A stretch of 64,000 bases of DNA from Rhododendron vialii (GCF_030253575.1 NC_080567.1:34935501-34999500); one strand, 5' to 3'. Counted from the first letter of the stretch, positions 48,542 through 60,984 are shown. The notes: generated by a model from the sequence alone, not told the origin. Numbers and translations: made by a program.

Positions 48542-48583
48542 CAATATTACAGTTGGAGCACGGCGTCGTTTGCGGGAATCCAC
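48206..48583 (-). CDS. Small plant protein, duplicated copy with replaced start
   Basis: A single frame of 125 codons plus stop. From EGLIPMLFHALKKQRPHYSF onward it aligns with the 110-residue protein at 51313-51645, down to the shared end YQGWKGTGANLRR. The paralogue's initiator Met is replaced by Leu, and homology ends at that point. An upstream ATG at 48581-48583 gives a new basic N-terminus, MDSRKRRRAPTVIL. The body has no stop or frameshift. It could be translated from the new start, or it may have lost its promoter. Function unknown. Confidence 0.5.
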   Translation of the reverse strand: MDSRKRRRAPTVILEGLIPMLFHALKKQRPHYSFWCLSEGLNRSYHTWIGPQDSVNGSSYHRRTRSEFQSSTVDHFLEQRSSQEFSCSINFNKLGSGLALTGNGSRQVGSNAYQGWKGTGANLRR

Positions 48584-48795
48584 ATTGGCTTTCTTTATTT
48601 AAAAATTAAAAGTGAATTCAATATCAATTTCTTCACCCGTAGATTAGCTCTGTTTGGAACTCAAGGAAAGAAAAGGAAAAGAAAGGAAAATTAAAAAAAA
48701 TTCCCTCCTATTGTTTGGTTGGAAGAAAAAGTGAGAAGAAAATAACAATTAAAAAAATTTCCCTCCTTTTGAGGACTCTCGAAAGCAAGCATCAA

Positions 48796-48935
48796 GACCA
48801 TGTTCGTTTTGGGATTTTGAATTTTAGGTAATGAGTGGAGAGATATAGATAGAAATATGATATTGAAAGAAAATTTATAGATGACTATGCGCAGAGAGAA
48901 AATGTTAAGATTTGAGTTCCAAAACGAACATGGTC
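48796..48935. mobile_element. Short MITE
   Basis: A 140-bp element with inverted ends gaccatgttcgttttgg and ccaaaacgaacatggtc. The interior contains ggtaatgagtggagagatat, which it shares with two other MITEs here. Confidence 0.8.
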
Positions 48936-49778
48936 TAAAGCGTACCTGCAAAACTGATTAATGACTTGAATTTTAACTCGGAAGCGCGAATCAAGTGGAT
49001 AAGTCATAAGTTAAACATGGAAACAAGTCAAAAACCATGACAATTTGATTACTAGTTACTTCCTTACTTACAACACCTTACATGTCAAATACCATGAGAA
49101 TTTGGTTGCAACACCTTATATGCGTGATAGAATCAAATTCCCCGTAAAATTGACCATGTTCACAGCTTCAGACATGTACACATAGTTGCCAAGTACAACA
49201 TGCCAAAAGCATAGTGTGATTTTGTTCACCCTAAATGCCCTCATTAACCATTTATGATCGTCATAACTTTCACGGCAAACATAGTTGTTAAATTTTGACA
49301 TTGGCTAGTCATGTTGGTCCAATACACTCTGGGCACGTTTGAAACCAGTATTAATTGATGGGTTAGACTTTGCAGCAAACACTTTCCACTATAGATTTTT
49401 AGAAATAGAATCTCATAGGCCATGATCTGCTCCCAGAATTTTTCAGGAAAAAAAAAAAAACAAACTTAAACCATTTGTGAGTAGGTGACTTCTGTAATGC
49501 AAAGGGCAAGCAAATAAAATATGCTTATAGTTCATACGATCAAGTTTTATCCAGACAATACCACATTCGACTAGGACACCCTAATCAGGCTAATAACCCA
49601 GTGAAGTACTTGGGTAAGGCCATCTCCTATACTAAGGTTAAGCTTTTGTTGTTAAATGACACAAAAGTACAGAAAAAATAGGGTCCACATATGTGTTGTT
49701 ATGGTGTTGTAAGTTCAATTTTGTACTCATGACCGAATGTTGTTGTAGTTAGCATATTGCTAAATTATGACATTTTAG

Positions 49779-50233
49779 AGCATCCGCAATGGGAATAATC
49801 AAAATCAATAATCAAAATGTGCCACGTCAGCATTTGATTATCCATTTAGTACATAATCAAACTTAACAAACTTTACCTCCACATTGGTTATTTTTGCATC
49901 CCTATAAAAAAAAACCTCACAATACGCAATGCACCTATGTCCAATTACAAACGAGTTCTAATTACGCACCCGAACACACCAAATTATTCTTCTCGATGAG
50001 ACGATGCTAATGTGGGGTGTTTTTTAGTTTTTTAGTTTTGAATTTGGTTATTGGGTTTGATTATTGAGTTTTAGTTATTGGTAAAAGTTGTTAAGTTTGG
50101 TTATGGAATGAGTGAAATTTGGTTATTTGCTAAAAGACTTGTAACTTTGATTATTACAATGTGAGGTGTTTTTTTAGCATTGTTTTTAAGTTTGCTTATT
50201 CATACCAATTTGCTTATTACAATGTAGATGCTC
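49779..50233. mobile_element. MITE with TTA target duplication
   Basis: A 455-bp element with ends gagcatccgcaatggga and, reverse-complemented, gagcatctacattgtaa, flanked by TTA on both sides. The interior has repeated ggttatt/aataacc motifs. PIF/Harbinger-like by its 3-bp duplication. Confidence 0.75.
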
Positions 50234-50251
50234 TTAGTGGGGCTCAGTCCC

Positions 50252-51645
50252 CAACGGCTAAAAACGAGTAAAAGTGTTGTATTTGAAGCGTTTGCCTAGA
50301 AATGGTTAGATTTTAAATTTGAAATTGGTACTTCATCAATTATTTATGATATAGGCCCCACTTAAAATAGAACAACTATTGTAATTCTGCATCAATTTCT
50401 GACACACAAAACATTGCACTAATTACACTATTGGGACACAAAAAATGTCGTAATTTCTGCCTTTAATCCACTATTAGAAGAGATGGCCTAAGATTTGAGG
50501 CACCCTAATCAGGCCAATAACCCACTGAAGTACTTAAAGGGTAAGATTTGATCTCAGCACCTGCACTAGCACCTGAAGTGCAGTCAAATGAAGTACTAGC
50601 CCGGGTTAAATGGGTTTGGTCTAGTCCGGAGCAAAATAACACTGCTTTGAATGTGCCCTCTCCAACGCGTGAAATTGCAGGGTGGTATAATGAGATTTCG
50701 TTCCGTTAAGTTTCTTATTTTTTAACTGTTTATTTTTTACTTTACGAGACAAGTCATTCTTTCACAGTACAATATCTTTAATTCAAAAAATAAACACTTA
50801 TTTGAAAAAAAATTTAGTTAATGGAACACACACCTGAGTCAAGCAATATGAACTTGTGGATTATTCACCCCCTTGTTTATTTTTTTAAATTTTTTAGAAC
50901 TGAAGATCACTAACCATTGATTTACTGACGCATTTGAACATTGTTTCGAGAGTACTCCGGTAGGAATTATCCAATGACGATCTTTATAGATTGATTTTCC
51001 AGAATTGGTTGAGGTGCGCCTGATTTGGCCAGAACATTGAGTTATAAAAAAAAAATTGCAAGCATGGTGTGTATAACAAATCCATCACAAATCCATCATC
51101 AAAAAGGAAGACGACAAATTAACTCAAAATAAGCAATCCTTATACAAACGAGATTACAACATGTTCTTAGCTTAGAACAGTCACAATTTACAATTACACA
51201 GCTCTTTATTAGTGCCAAACTTTTTACCCCAACTTACACTTAGAACAGGGCAAAAATAAAAGAATCACAACACAAATACTAATCAAACAACTCAGAATGT
51301 CAACTTGCATTTTCATCGACGACGAAGATTGGCACCAGTCCCCTTCCAGCCTTGGTAAGCACTAGAGCCATTTCCAGTGATACCCGGTGAGAGCCTCGAG
51401 CCCAATTTATTGAAACTGGTCGAGCGAGAGAATTCCTGACCGGATCTCTGGTCCAGGAAATGATCAACTGTGGAAGGCTGGAACTCGGACCGAGTTCGGC
51501 GGTGGTGGGACGAGCCGTCGACCGAGTCCTGTGGCCCGATCAACATGTGGTAGCTGCGGTTCGAGCCCTCGGAGAAGCACCGGAAGCTGTTATGCGGCCT
51601 CTGCTTCTTGAGGGCGTGAAACAACATTGGGATCAATCCTTCCAT
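50252..51645. repeat. Segmental duplication, copy 2
   Basis: Collinear partner of 47158-48541. It carries the intact version of the small gene plus its downstream flank. A stretch at 50700-50830 is present only in this copy. Confidence 0.85.
51313..51645 (-). CDS. Small plant-specific protein of unknown function, 110 aa
   Basis: A single-exon frame starting MEGLIPMLFHALKKQRPHNS and ending YQGWKGTGANLRRR. I chose this ATG because short plant proteins starting MEGLIP are familiar, and because homology with the second copy begins here; an in-frame ATG 16 codons upstream (51691-51693) would add MQENKYFQNFENKKLG. The protein is Ser/Arg-rich and basic, with no membrane segment or signal peptide. 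The middle (HHRRTRSEFQPSTVDHFLDQ) is the best-conserved stretch between the copies. No domain was recognised. A CAAT/TATA-like region upstream is unclear. Confidence 0.72.
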   Translation of the reverse strand: MEGLIPMLFHALKKQRPHNSFRCFSEGSNRSYHMLIGPQDSVDGSSHHRRTRSEFQPSTVDHFLDQRSGQEFSRSTSFNKLGSRLSPGITGNGSSAYQGWKGTGANLRRR

Positions 51646-51976
51646 GCCTAGCTTCTTGTTTTCAAAATTCTGGAAATACTTGTTTTCTTGCAATAGATAT
51701 GGAAACGAAGTATTAGCTCAGGATTTATTTATACTGGCAAAGGTGGAGTGAGATGAGATTATGACCGAGATGATGGGTTTCGAAGTCATCAAAATTGACT
51801 TTGCTACGTTCGGTAAATGGCTCCTGTTGTCGTGGCCTTATTGATTACCATGTGCTTGAAATTAAAGAGGCTTTATTTCACGCGGAAAAAAACCCCACTG
51901 GGATCCAAATCCAATGCAGGAAGAATCAGTAGAATCATAAAGTGCAGGGCTTAACTAATTGAGGTTGACATATTAG

Positions 51977-52187
51977 TGGAGGGGTCGTGATTCCCTTATT
52001 CACGGAGCAGCACGATCTCGACCGTCCGTTTCGGTTTTGAACAGTCCGGATTTAAATGGAACTTTTTCAGGAAAAAGTTTAAGAGTTGAACTCTTTTCCA
52101 GAAAAATTTCATTTAAATCTCGACCGTCCAAAATCAAAATAGACGCACGCAATTTACCTCCGTAAACAACTATTCACGAAAACTCCA
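51977..52187. mobile_element. Foldback MITE
   Basis: The left half (tcgtgattcccttattcacg, gatctcgaccgtcc, ggatttaaatggaacttttt) and the right half (aaaaatttcatttaaatc, tcgaccgtcc, ctattcacgaaaactcc) are inverted copies with a short centre. The boundaries are approximate. Confidence 0.65.
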
Positions 52188-52364
52188 TTAAAAAAATATT
52201 CTCTTACTAATTAGGCAGTAGGTGGTGATGTTGAGACTGGTCTAGGTGATTTTTTGGTCAAAAATGGCCGCCCAAGCCAAAACAGGTACAGTTGCAATCG
52301 GGCTGGTTTGCACTGGATTTTCCATGAGCAATTGTTGAAACAATGACCCCAACTTCGGGGATAT

Positions 52365-52569
52365 TGGCCTTGTTTGTTTTCAAATTTTACTTTATTTTTT
52401 AATTATTATTTTATATTTTTTTTCAATTATTATTTTATTTCTTAAATTATTAATTTCATTTTTTTTTATATCTCTCTCCACTCATTACTTCTCTCTTCAA
52501 TCATTACTATTTCTCTCTCTACTTCCTACCAAAACTAAAATACCTAAAGTTACAAAACTAACAAAGCCA
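52365..52569. mobile_element. MITE with tggccttgtttg ends
   Basis: Inverted ends tggccttgtttgttttcaaa and gttacaaaactaacaaagcca. The interior, on the minus strand, contains gtaatgagtggagagagata, shared with the MITEs at 9244 and 48796. Confidence 0.65.
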
Positions 52570-55285
52570 TTATTACTTGCTCTTGCAGCGCCACCACGTG
52601 ATGCTCCAAGAGCCTTCTCCACCGCATATCGCTGTGGACTCCACTACTAAGTATGTGGTTCCCACATGAATGTGAGGTAGAGAAGGTTTCTGGAACACCA
52701 CGTGCACAATGGATAATTAACCACTCCAGATTTGGTATAACCCTTCTTGTTTATATGTATATTTTTTTGATTTATGAAGTTTTGGTCTTTTTCAAAATCA
52801 TGGGATTCTTATGGAGATTTGGATTTTGGAGATGGGTACGTAATCAGGATGTGGATGGAGTTGGTTCCTTGAAGACTCAAAAACTTCAAACAAATCTTCG
52901 TTTCTTGGTTATCTACATGATGATACGTGTGATTGTCAACCTCGTTATCATCATGTCACCATTTTCGTAGAACCTCTGAAATAATATGCAACTAGTAAAC
53001 TACACATTTAACAACAGATGAATTTCAACCCAGGTATCCTCAAATTAACGAAGTTTGGCATCTTTAATAGAGATATCACGTTGGCGTTTGTTGTGGCTAA
53101 ACTTATAATTACGAACACTTACTGCCAGGGCGGTCAGGGATTTGGACCCTTGCACAGCTCCAAATATTCTCGTCTATTATACTAATTTGGGTTTTGATAC
53201 ATACTACCCAGTGGGCATTGCCTTGATACGGGATAATTCTCCCAACTGTCCCGAAAAGTACAATTTATCAGCCTTATACTTTTTTTTATTTTTTTTTTCT
53301 GTGAACCTATGGGACACTAGCTGTCATATTTCTGAAAATGTCAATTTTAACCTTAGAACATATATATTATTTTATTTGAACTTTGAAAAGAAATCAGCTA
53401 CTTTTGATTTCTTTTTTTTTTTTCTCATTTGTTCAACTACTCCGTACTTTTTATTTTTCAGATGGTGCTTTGCACCCCGATTTTACTTCTTTTTTTTTTT
53501 TTTTACTTGGACCCGATTTTACTTCTCAATCCATTTTTCTTGAGCCCACTCCAATTCTCATAAAAAAGATCAGATCTCAGCTGCTTATTTTCGTAAAATA
53601 TTTTTATGGATTCCTGTAAAAAATGGACTCAATCAAATATCAATAAGAACTTTTTGAAATTGGATTGTTTGCCCTACAAATTTTGAAAAAATTGTTTCTA
53701 ATATTCGATTGAACTGATTTTTTTTACTGAACCCCATAAAAAAATTTAAGAAAAATAAACAGTTCAGATCATCTTAAGAAAAATGAACACTTCAAATCAT
53801 TTTTCAAAAAATTTATGCATGACCTGTCTATTAGAATATGTGTGCAAAGACCTTTTATCATCTTAGGATCTAGTCTACGACTTCTGTAGTCTTTTTGAAC
53901 TTTTATGAATGCCGTTTATCTGGCTTGTTGACTTTGATCATTTAAATTAATGCATGATTTTCCGCTTAACCAAAAAAAAAAAAAACCACACCAACCTCCT
54001 TTTTTTTTTTTTGTGGTAGCAGAGCACTCAAAGTTTTTTTTTTTTTTTTTTGAAAAGAGTCATTCATTCAACACATTCAAGAAAGAACCAAAGTAACCTA
54101 AACGTCGATCTTAAGCACCTACCGTCGAAGCAGGCCCCACGATAATGCCGGTACATAAGAGTCAATCTCGGTCTAGATAATAGAGGATTTGAAGATATCC
54201 ATAGCTCAAACCCTAAACAAATAAGCATCGCTAAAATCTGAAGGCAAATTTTAAATGCAAACCTTTATGTCGGTTGCCGCCTAAGAATTGCTTGGTAGTA
54301 TTGTAATTTAAAATCGAAATAGGGCTACCATTGTCTTTTCAATGCAATCCTTTATGTCATTTACACCGTCATGTATTACTGTGCATTGCAGGGACAAGTG
54401 TCAAAACTATAACCCTTTGGGACCCATATCTAAAATGCCAACTAGGCAGTATGCAGCAAAACCCTTATTATGAAAAATTATACAGAATTGATCCCTGCAA
54501 ATCTCTTGAGTAAATTTTTTTCCTTAATTCGAAATGGTAGAAATTGTTCTCCACAATCCAAATCTAGATGGATCAGACAACAGAGAAGCCAAGGTTGACC
54601 GCGTTCCACACTGCCTAGCCCAAGAGTTCACCTCACTTTCTCGGCCGTTAGTTTCTTAATACACCCACCCAACTGCAATGGTGCTTTCTCGTAAATATAC
54701 GTTGAGATTGATACTCCAAATCAGATAATAATGTTGGGCCCAACCGACCGATAAACAAAAGAACAGACTGAACCAGTTTGATTTCTTTTTTTGGCAAAAA
54801 ATGACTGGTTTGCTATAGTCTCAAATCGGCAGATGTGATGCCATGTGGTGTTAAGCTGGTTCTGAAGTGACCACTAACTAGACAGTGAGTCAGCGCTGAC
54901 TGTCGATGTGTCGTTGGCATGGATTCTACCACTTGTGTAATTTTGATAGTTTTGAGAAACAATAGTTTCGAGTTAGCATTGACGTCTGGGCTCATCCACC
55001 TCTCGGTCCATCCTTGAAGGCTTTTGGGAGTGAATGAACAAAAACTTGTTGGCCAATGATAATAATGTCACTCCCTTTTTTACCAATATCACTCCTCTTT
55101 TTTCTTTTAGTTAGGTCAATTTACTAATTTACCCCTCAATGCAATAAACTTTCACAAAATACATGAACTATTGTGTAAATTCATATACCACAAGACAAAA
55201 GAGAGAGTGACATTTGTAAAAATGGGGGTGACATATCATTCCCAACATGTTTTGGGTGGTTTTATATTTTCCTGGTGGTGGATTT
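52570..55285. other. Gene-poor stretch
   Basis: Long T-rich homopolymer runs (53400-53510, 54000-54050) create spurious phenylalanine-rich frames. The T-tract at 54033 followed by gaaaagagtcattcattcaa may be the tail of a minus-strand LINE or SINE. A dispersed repeat at about 54540-54730 recurs at 63110-63300. Confidence 0.45.
54540..54730 (+). repeat. Dispersed repeat, copy 1
   Basis: Shares gaccgcgttccaca, gtttcttaat, ctgcaatggt-ctttct and gtaaata-acgttgagatt with 63110-63300 in the same order and orientation. Confidence 0.7.
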
Positions 55286-55350
55286 ACTACAGAGGTGCAC
55301 TCTCATTGGGCTTGGCTTATTTGACCCGAACTTGTATCATATTCCTTTTG

Positions 55351-55386
<36 letters not shown>

Positions 55387-55449
55387 TACAGAGGTGCACT
55401 CTCATTGGGCTTGGCTTATTTGACCCGAACTTGTATCATATTCCTTTTG

Positions 55450-55482
<33 letters not shown>
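55286..55482 (+). repeat. 99-bp tandem repeat with (CT)n, two copies
   Basis: Two virtually identical copies of actacagaggtgcactctca through catattccttttgcttc, each followed by about 30 bp of CT repeats. Confidence 0.95.
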
Positions 55483-55485
<3 letters not shown>

Positions 55486-56587
55486 GATAAGGAGCTCATT
55501 TTTGGCGTACGATGTACAGCAACGTAATCATATTTCCGTCCAACCAACAAAGTAAATAAACGGTGTAGTTTTCACTCAATCATATTTCAAATATTATTTT
55601 CCAAAGTTCGCTATCTAAATTATTTTATTAAAAGAGAAAGAACTTTGTTTATAATATATGATGAAAAGAACAGGGAACGTACCCGAAGGGAATACAACTA
55701 GAACCAAGAAACAAAAACCAACCAAAAAGCGAATCCAAGAAGATTGTAAAAACAACACAGCACACAAATGATATAAACACCCTCCATTGCAGCACTTGCA
55801 AAAGATTCCATTAGAGAATGAAAAGGATATTAATTGAGCACACAACGCTGTGGAGCTCGAAAGATGTGAGGATCGTTGAAGCTATCATCAATTAGATGAG
55901 ATTTTTTTTTTTGAAAGAAATTAGATGAGATCATTTGCATATATTCCTCGTATCTTTTTTGAAGGCCCGAGTATTTTGAACCTTGTCAAGGTCCTTGAGT
56001 ATTGATTTCCGCTTGCGAGTTCTGCGCTTGGGTTGACTAGCCATGTGACGACGACTAGCGTTTCTATAAACCCTGTTCCACTTCGACCGAGATTCCTCAT
56101 ATAGTCATTTTGCAATTGGTTGAACTAGCAATCTCCATCGTCGTTTGGGGGTTTTGAGGAAGGTTTTTGAGAGTAATGACGACTGAAGAGAGATAGATAT
56201 AAAGAATTTATTGGAGACCGTGCGAAAAGATGACCCAAACGAACAAGGTATACTGTCTCTCTCTCTTGAAAATCTAAACGTAGCCCGTTGCTCTTGGTGT
56301 TTTGGGTTTTTTCTTGTGTTATATTTATTCAATTGTTTTAGAATTTTTGTTAGTCCTGCAACTAAATTTTTGTAGATTATTAATCTGTCTCGATGAGATA
56401 ATATTTTTTTTTATTTTTACGTAAGTATTGTTGAAAATATGGAAGAAAAAGTTTTGAAAAAGATTGGACCAGTGAACCGCACTGACAGGATTATTAATTA
56501 AGGAGTGGTACAATATATAATACTCGATCCATGAAAAGAAATAAACGGTCCAGACATGACTATGAATTCTGATCATTCATTTCTTGG

Positions 56588-56907
56588 GCGCTGCTATTCG
56601 CAGCCCTTTATTTTCTCTCATAGCCCGTTAAAAATTTTCAATTATACTCGACAGTTAGTTACCGAAATTGAGCTATATTTTCAGCATCCAATTACCGAAA
56701 TATAATATTTTTTTCAACAGCCATTTACTGAAAATGTATGTTCGGCAGTTATTTACCGAAAGTTGAACATATTTTCGACATGTAGTTACCGAAATATAAT
56801 CTTGTTTTCAACAGCTATTTACCGAAATGTTATATATGATTTTCAACAACTATTTACCGAAATGTAATGAACTATGAGAGAAAATAAAGGGCTGCAAATA
56901 GCAGCGC
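56588..56907. mobile_element. MITE with internal accgaaa repeats
   Basis: The ends are inverted copies gcgctgctattcgcagccct and agggctgcaaatagcagcgc, continuing through ttattttctctcatag. The interior holds about seven loosely spaced copies of a ttaccgaaa-centred unit of 35-45 bp. A second, weaker inverted match lies just outside both ends (around ccatgaaaagaaa at 56532 and tttcttttcatgg at 56911), suggesting nesting in an older palindromic repeat. Confidence 0.8.
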
Positions 56908-57705
56908 AATTTTTCTTTTCATGGACCAAGTGTCGTATATCTTACAATAGATTTGATTAATTAATCCAATTTTATTTGAAGAGGGTGAAAAATATCTTTT
57001 CTGTTCTCTTCTGGAGGACGGGGTTTAAGCTTCGCAACATTCAGAAGCATTCACTGCGGCCGCTTTGGCTATCCATACGGATATATCCGTGGTGTGCATA
57101 TGTTGAAAGATTAGAAATTTGCCTTCTTTCTCAATCATTCTCTGGGTTTTGAGGAACACAGCGGAGGCCCTTCGACATCCTCCTCCCTCCTCACATCAGG
57201 TTATTTTTTTACCATTTCTGTAGTGTTTTTAGTTTATTTTTGTCCCCTTCAATTCTCTGTTTGGCTCTAATACGTTTCATATCACGCTTTAGAAAAAGAA
57301 AAAAAAAAAACCCTACTGTGATATGATTGGCTGCGAACTTTACTCTTTAATTTGTTCAGCTAATCCTTCATTGTGGATTTCTGGTCTTTCCATCACCAAG
57401 CATTGTAAAAAACAATAGAATTGGCTTTGCACGAATTAGGTTTTGATGTTGACTGTTTTGTGAGGGGACGGGCACTCTGTAACCTGACATGTAAATACCC
57501 AAGAACGGAATTTAGGGTTTATGAGCTTTTGATGATTGATATTCTTTTATTTTGTTTTTTGACTCCTTCCCGTTTGTAGAAGTAATTCAAGTCTCTCTCT
57601 TCTGCTATGACATGATTGGGTTTGTTTATCTGTTGCAGATTTGACTTCTCATTGGCTTTAAAACTCATACTAACAGATCGATAAAGAGATCTCTTTATTG
57701 TAAAG
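56908..57705 (+). other. Promoter and 5' leader region of CPP1-like gene
   Basis: A leader intron is likely, with a cag|gttatttt donor-like site at about 57198 and a gttgcag acceptor-like site at about 57640 before the ATG. No clear TATA box. Confidence 0.45.
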
Positions 57706-60700
57706 ATGACCTTATCTGGATTGACATTGACTGGTACCCCATCACGATACTGCGTCCACCTACCTTCAAAAAGCGGTGGCTCATGTTTTACGCGAGTTTC
57801 ATTTTTTCCCAATAACGGGAAATCAAGACAGCTAACACATCTGCAAAGGTATACCTCGATTTCTTTCTAAATATTTAGCTTTGTATGGTTTTGGGAATGC
57901 CATGATTATCTTCTAAGTTCCACCCCATTGTGATTCACGTAGAAATGACTGGGCCGGTTCTATTCAGAGATGTAGTGTACGAAAAGCCCCCATGTTTTAC
58001 CGTGCAATGAATGCGACGTTTGGTGATAGCGCAGATGACTATGGTAACAACCTTTTTTGCTTATTGTTGATTTGCTTTTGACTTGATAATTTACCTTTGT
58101 TTCTTATGACTTCATAGTCAAATTTTTAATGCTTATTTTGTAGACATGATAACACTCACCATACAGATTTTGAGTGTTTTTCTGGAGATTTTTCGCTGAA
58201 GGAATGACTGCATGGGAACCTTCGTGGCCTTGCCACTTTTATTCCTGAGATTCCAACTCCGTAGAGTGTAGGTAGATGGTGAAAAGCATTCCTAAACGGC
58301 CAAAGAGATCAAGTGCCAATTTGAAGTGATTTTGTCCCTTGATGCCAGTTGGTCTGTAATTTCATGGGGTAGGCTGTTAGGGCTCTTAAATTTCAATTTA
58401 TTTTGATTGGAGAGTCCCTGAACATTGATGAGAGTTTTGATAGTAACTCAAAAGACTGACTTTCGCACAATGTTTTACGGTACCTTCCAGCAACCCTATC
58501 AACTGCTTAGGCAGAGGACCGTCCCAAAACCACCTCAATGGCGCTTCCATGTTCAAATATGGTTCACTACCTAGTGGCAACTGGGTTAGTGTGTTAGACT
58601 CGGTCTCAGGCAGTCCTTTTGACCATTACAGCCTTATAAATAGGTTTTATCTTTAAACTTCTTTCCAACTTTATAGAGAAATCGATTAGTTTACGATAAC
58701 TACAGAAGGTGTATGTGTATCCATACTACGATTGGTTTATTAAACTTCTTCTTTCTGTTAGGTAGGTGCAACAGCATAATATAAGGCTCCGTATGTTTGG
58801 GCATAAAATATTTTCTGGTAAAATGTTTTACCTATTTTCCGGTGTCTGGTTGTGTAAAAAATTAGGAAAACATTTTACATGTAAAATATTTTCCATCAAT
58901 TGGATGAAAATGACTTACCCTTGAATCTTCCGTAAGTTATTTTCCGAAATGAACCTACTGCCTTCTACTGCAATTCTCGCTGCTCAGTTTCCTCGATCGT
59001 CAGTCCTCCATGTTCAATTCCAATATTCCCAGATCTCTCCACTATTTAAGTCCCCCTCCCTCTCTCTACACTATTTTGTTCATTTCTGAAAATATTTTCA
59101 AGTGCCAACCAAACACCGGAAAATAAAAGTTTGAAGTTTGTTTTCTGAAAAAAACATTTTACATTGTAAAACATTTTACATCGAAACAAACGGAGCCTAA
59201 GTTGATGAAATATTGCTTGCTTTTGTAATCCTCTAATATCTTTTATCTATCCCCCGAAAAGATTGCATCAGTGCCCTCTAGAATTATGGAATAATCAACC
59301 ACTCTTATATGTCTCAAAGGAAAAAAAGTAACACCTTTAATCTACATGCTTCATTATTTTCTTGCTCTAAAGAACTCCTAATGTGGTCAAATTTGGGGCT
59401 TTTCATTTCTGAAAACAAACTCATCTCTAAACCCTATATTTTATGGACTGAAAACAACCTTGTGCTTCAAGGTTATAATTAGAAAGTGCACCCTGGTCCA
59501 AGGTGAATCTGTCCCTGGTTGCGCACTTGCTTTTTCCTCGCTGAATTGCTCTACTTATCACCGAACTAGAAAGGAAAACGAATTAGTCATGTTTGCTAGG
59601 ATTGATTGATGCAACTATGACTTACTAGTTTACTTCTTTGTTGGAGTAATCAATTTGGTGTGTGTTGTTTGAGTGGTGAATTAGTTTCGTGTGTAGCAAT
59701 GATTGGTTCGGGCTGCCTAAGTGATTGTACAAATGCCACTTGAAGTCGGCATAGTGATATTGTTTCTGTGCCAGTGGCATCTAGACAGTTATGGGTTTAG
59801 ATTTCTACCTAAGGGATAATGCTTTATGGTAAGTTGCATTTCCTCGAATCTTGCTCTAGCTGTTGGTCTTTATGCATGACAACCCTATACTTTGTAAAAG
59901 AAACAGGTAAATATGACAAACCCCATTCCTTGTTATGTATGAGAGTACAATATTGTTTCTGAATTCTGGTTTTCCATTGCAGTCTCCTAGATGTTCTACT
60001 ATTTATGCATTCTTGAAATTCTTGAATTCTGTGCAGCTATATTTCCAAGAATCAATATAAGGGACCCTTATAAACGACTTGGAATAAGTAGGGAAGCTTC
60101 GGAAGAAGAAATCCAAGCTGCTAGGAATTTCCTAATACAAAGATATGGAGGGCACAAGCCGAGTGTGGATGCAATTGAATCAGCTCATGACAAAGTAATC
60201 ATGCAAAAGTTTTATGAACGAAGAAACCCAAAAATCGATATCAAGAAACACGTTAGGGCAGTTAATCAATCCCCTATCGTACAAGCAGTCCGAAGCAGCT
60301 TCAGAACTCCGTCTACAAGTTTCATAATAAAAACTTTTGCGGCTTTTGCAATACTTGGAGCTCTCACTGTTCTATTCCCAACGGAAGATGGTCCAACTGT
60401 TCAGGTTGCTATGTCCCTTATGGCTACCATTTACTTTATGCATGATCAGCTCAAAAGCGTATGGCGTGCTCTATTTTATGGGTATGATTCTGACTTTGGT
60501 GTTAATACTTCTATGCATGTTGATTCTTCTTTTTTTTTAGAAAATATAGAATCATGATTTTTATGTTGCTCGTCATTCTTGCAGATTGAATATCCAAACA
60601 CAATTCCTAACATATTGTAGTCATTAGGAAATTTTTGTTTGAGAAAATAAAATACTGAATCATGATTGTCATGTATATCAGTCTCGCAAACTGAATATCT

Positions 60701-60984
60701 CAAAACATTGCCAATGTTTTGTGATGTGGTTGCATAGGCTTAAAATTCCTATTGCTCCTGCTAATTACCATACTGATTCGTTGGAACTGGGAAGTCTTAG
60801 AATTGTAAATTTCTTCTTGCATTGCAGGGCTGGAGCTTTTCTTTTCTCATGGCTGTTCGGAACCTTCTTGATGGTGTCTGTGATTCCTCCTATACTGAAA
60901 GGACCACGGAGTTTGGAAGTTAGTTCTTCATTGATAACCTACGTGCTTCTATGGGTTTCTTCTACTTATTTGAAATTGTGCTAG
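57706..60984 (+). CDS. CPP1-like plastid J-like membrane protein (DUF3353)
   Basis: Four exons join in frame to 281 residues: 57706-57848, 57943-58043, 60037-60481 and 60828-60984. The N-terminus (MTLSGLTLTGTPSRYCVHLP) is Ser/Thr-rich and basic, like a plastid transit peptide. From residue 82 it matches the CPP1 family: PRINIRDPYKRLGISREASE, EEIQAARNFLIQRYGGHKPS, then membrane segments FIIKTFAAFAILGALTVLF, VAMSLMATIYFMHDQL, AFLFSWLFGTFLMVSVIPP and SSLITYVLLWVSSTYLK. It is closest in memory to the Arabidopsis At2g20920-type paralogue rather than CPP1 itself. CPP1 is a J-like chaperone of protochlorophyllide oxidoreductase in chloroplast membranes; the paralogue's role is less clear. The J-like domain lacks a classical HPD motif, as usual in this family. 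Intron 2 is 2 kb and holds a MITE. Confidence 0.9.
58785..59197. mobile_element. PIF/Harbinger-like MITE in intron 2
   Basis: A 413-bp element flanked by TAA on both sides. The ends are ggctccgtatgtttggg and, reverse-complemented, ggctccgtttgtttcga. Subterminal aaaatgttttac motifs repeat in both orientations. Confidence 0.85.

Larger units (their letters stand above)
48542..50251. other. Spacer between duplicated segments, with two MITEs
   Basis: Carries the MITEs at 48796-48935 and 49779-50233 plus AT-rich sequence. No gene was recognised. Confidence 0.5.

Noticed and set aside
48242-48694. 150-codon plus-strand open frame
   Set aside because: Antisense to the small duplicated gene. The corresponding plus frame at 51460-51651 is a similar shadow of the other copy.
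52653-52970. 105-codon plus-strand frame
   Set aside because: No similarity recognised, no leader or splice context; hydrophobic content could be chance.
53142-53619. Phenylalanine-rich plus-strand frames
   Set aside because: Produced by long poly-T runs; no gene-like composition.
55921-56115. Minus-strand frames with a basic peptide in one frame (KRRTRKRKS)
   Set aside because: Too short, no flanking exon signals and no family match.
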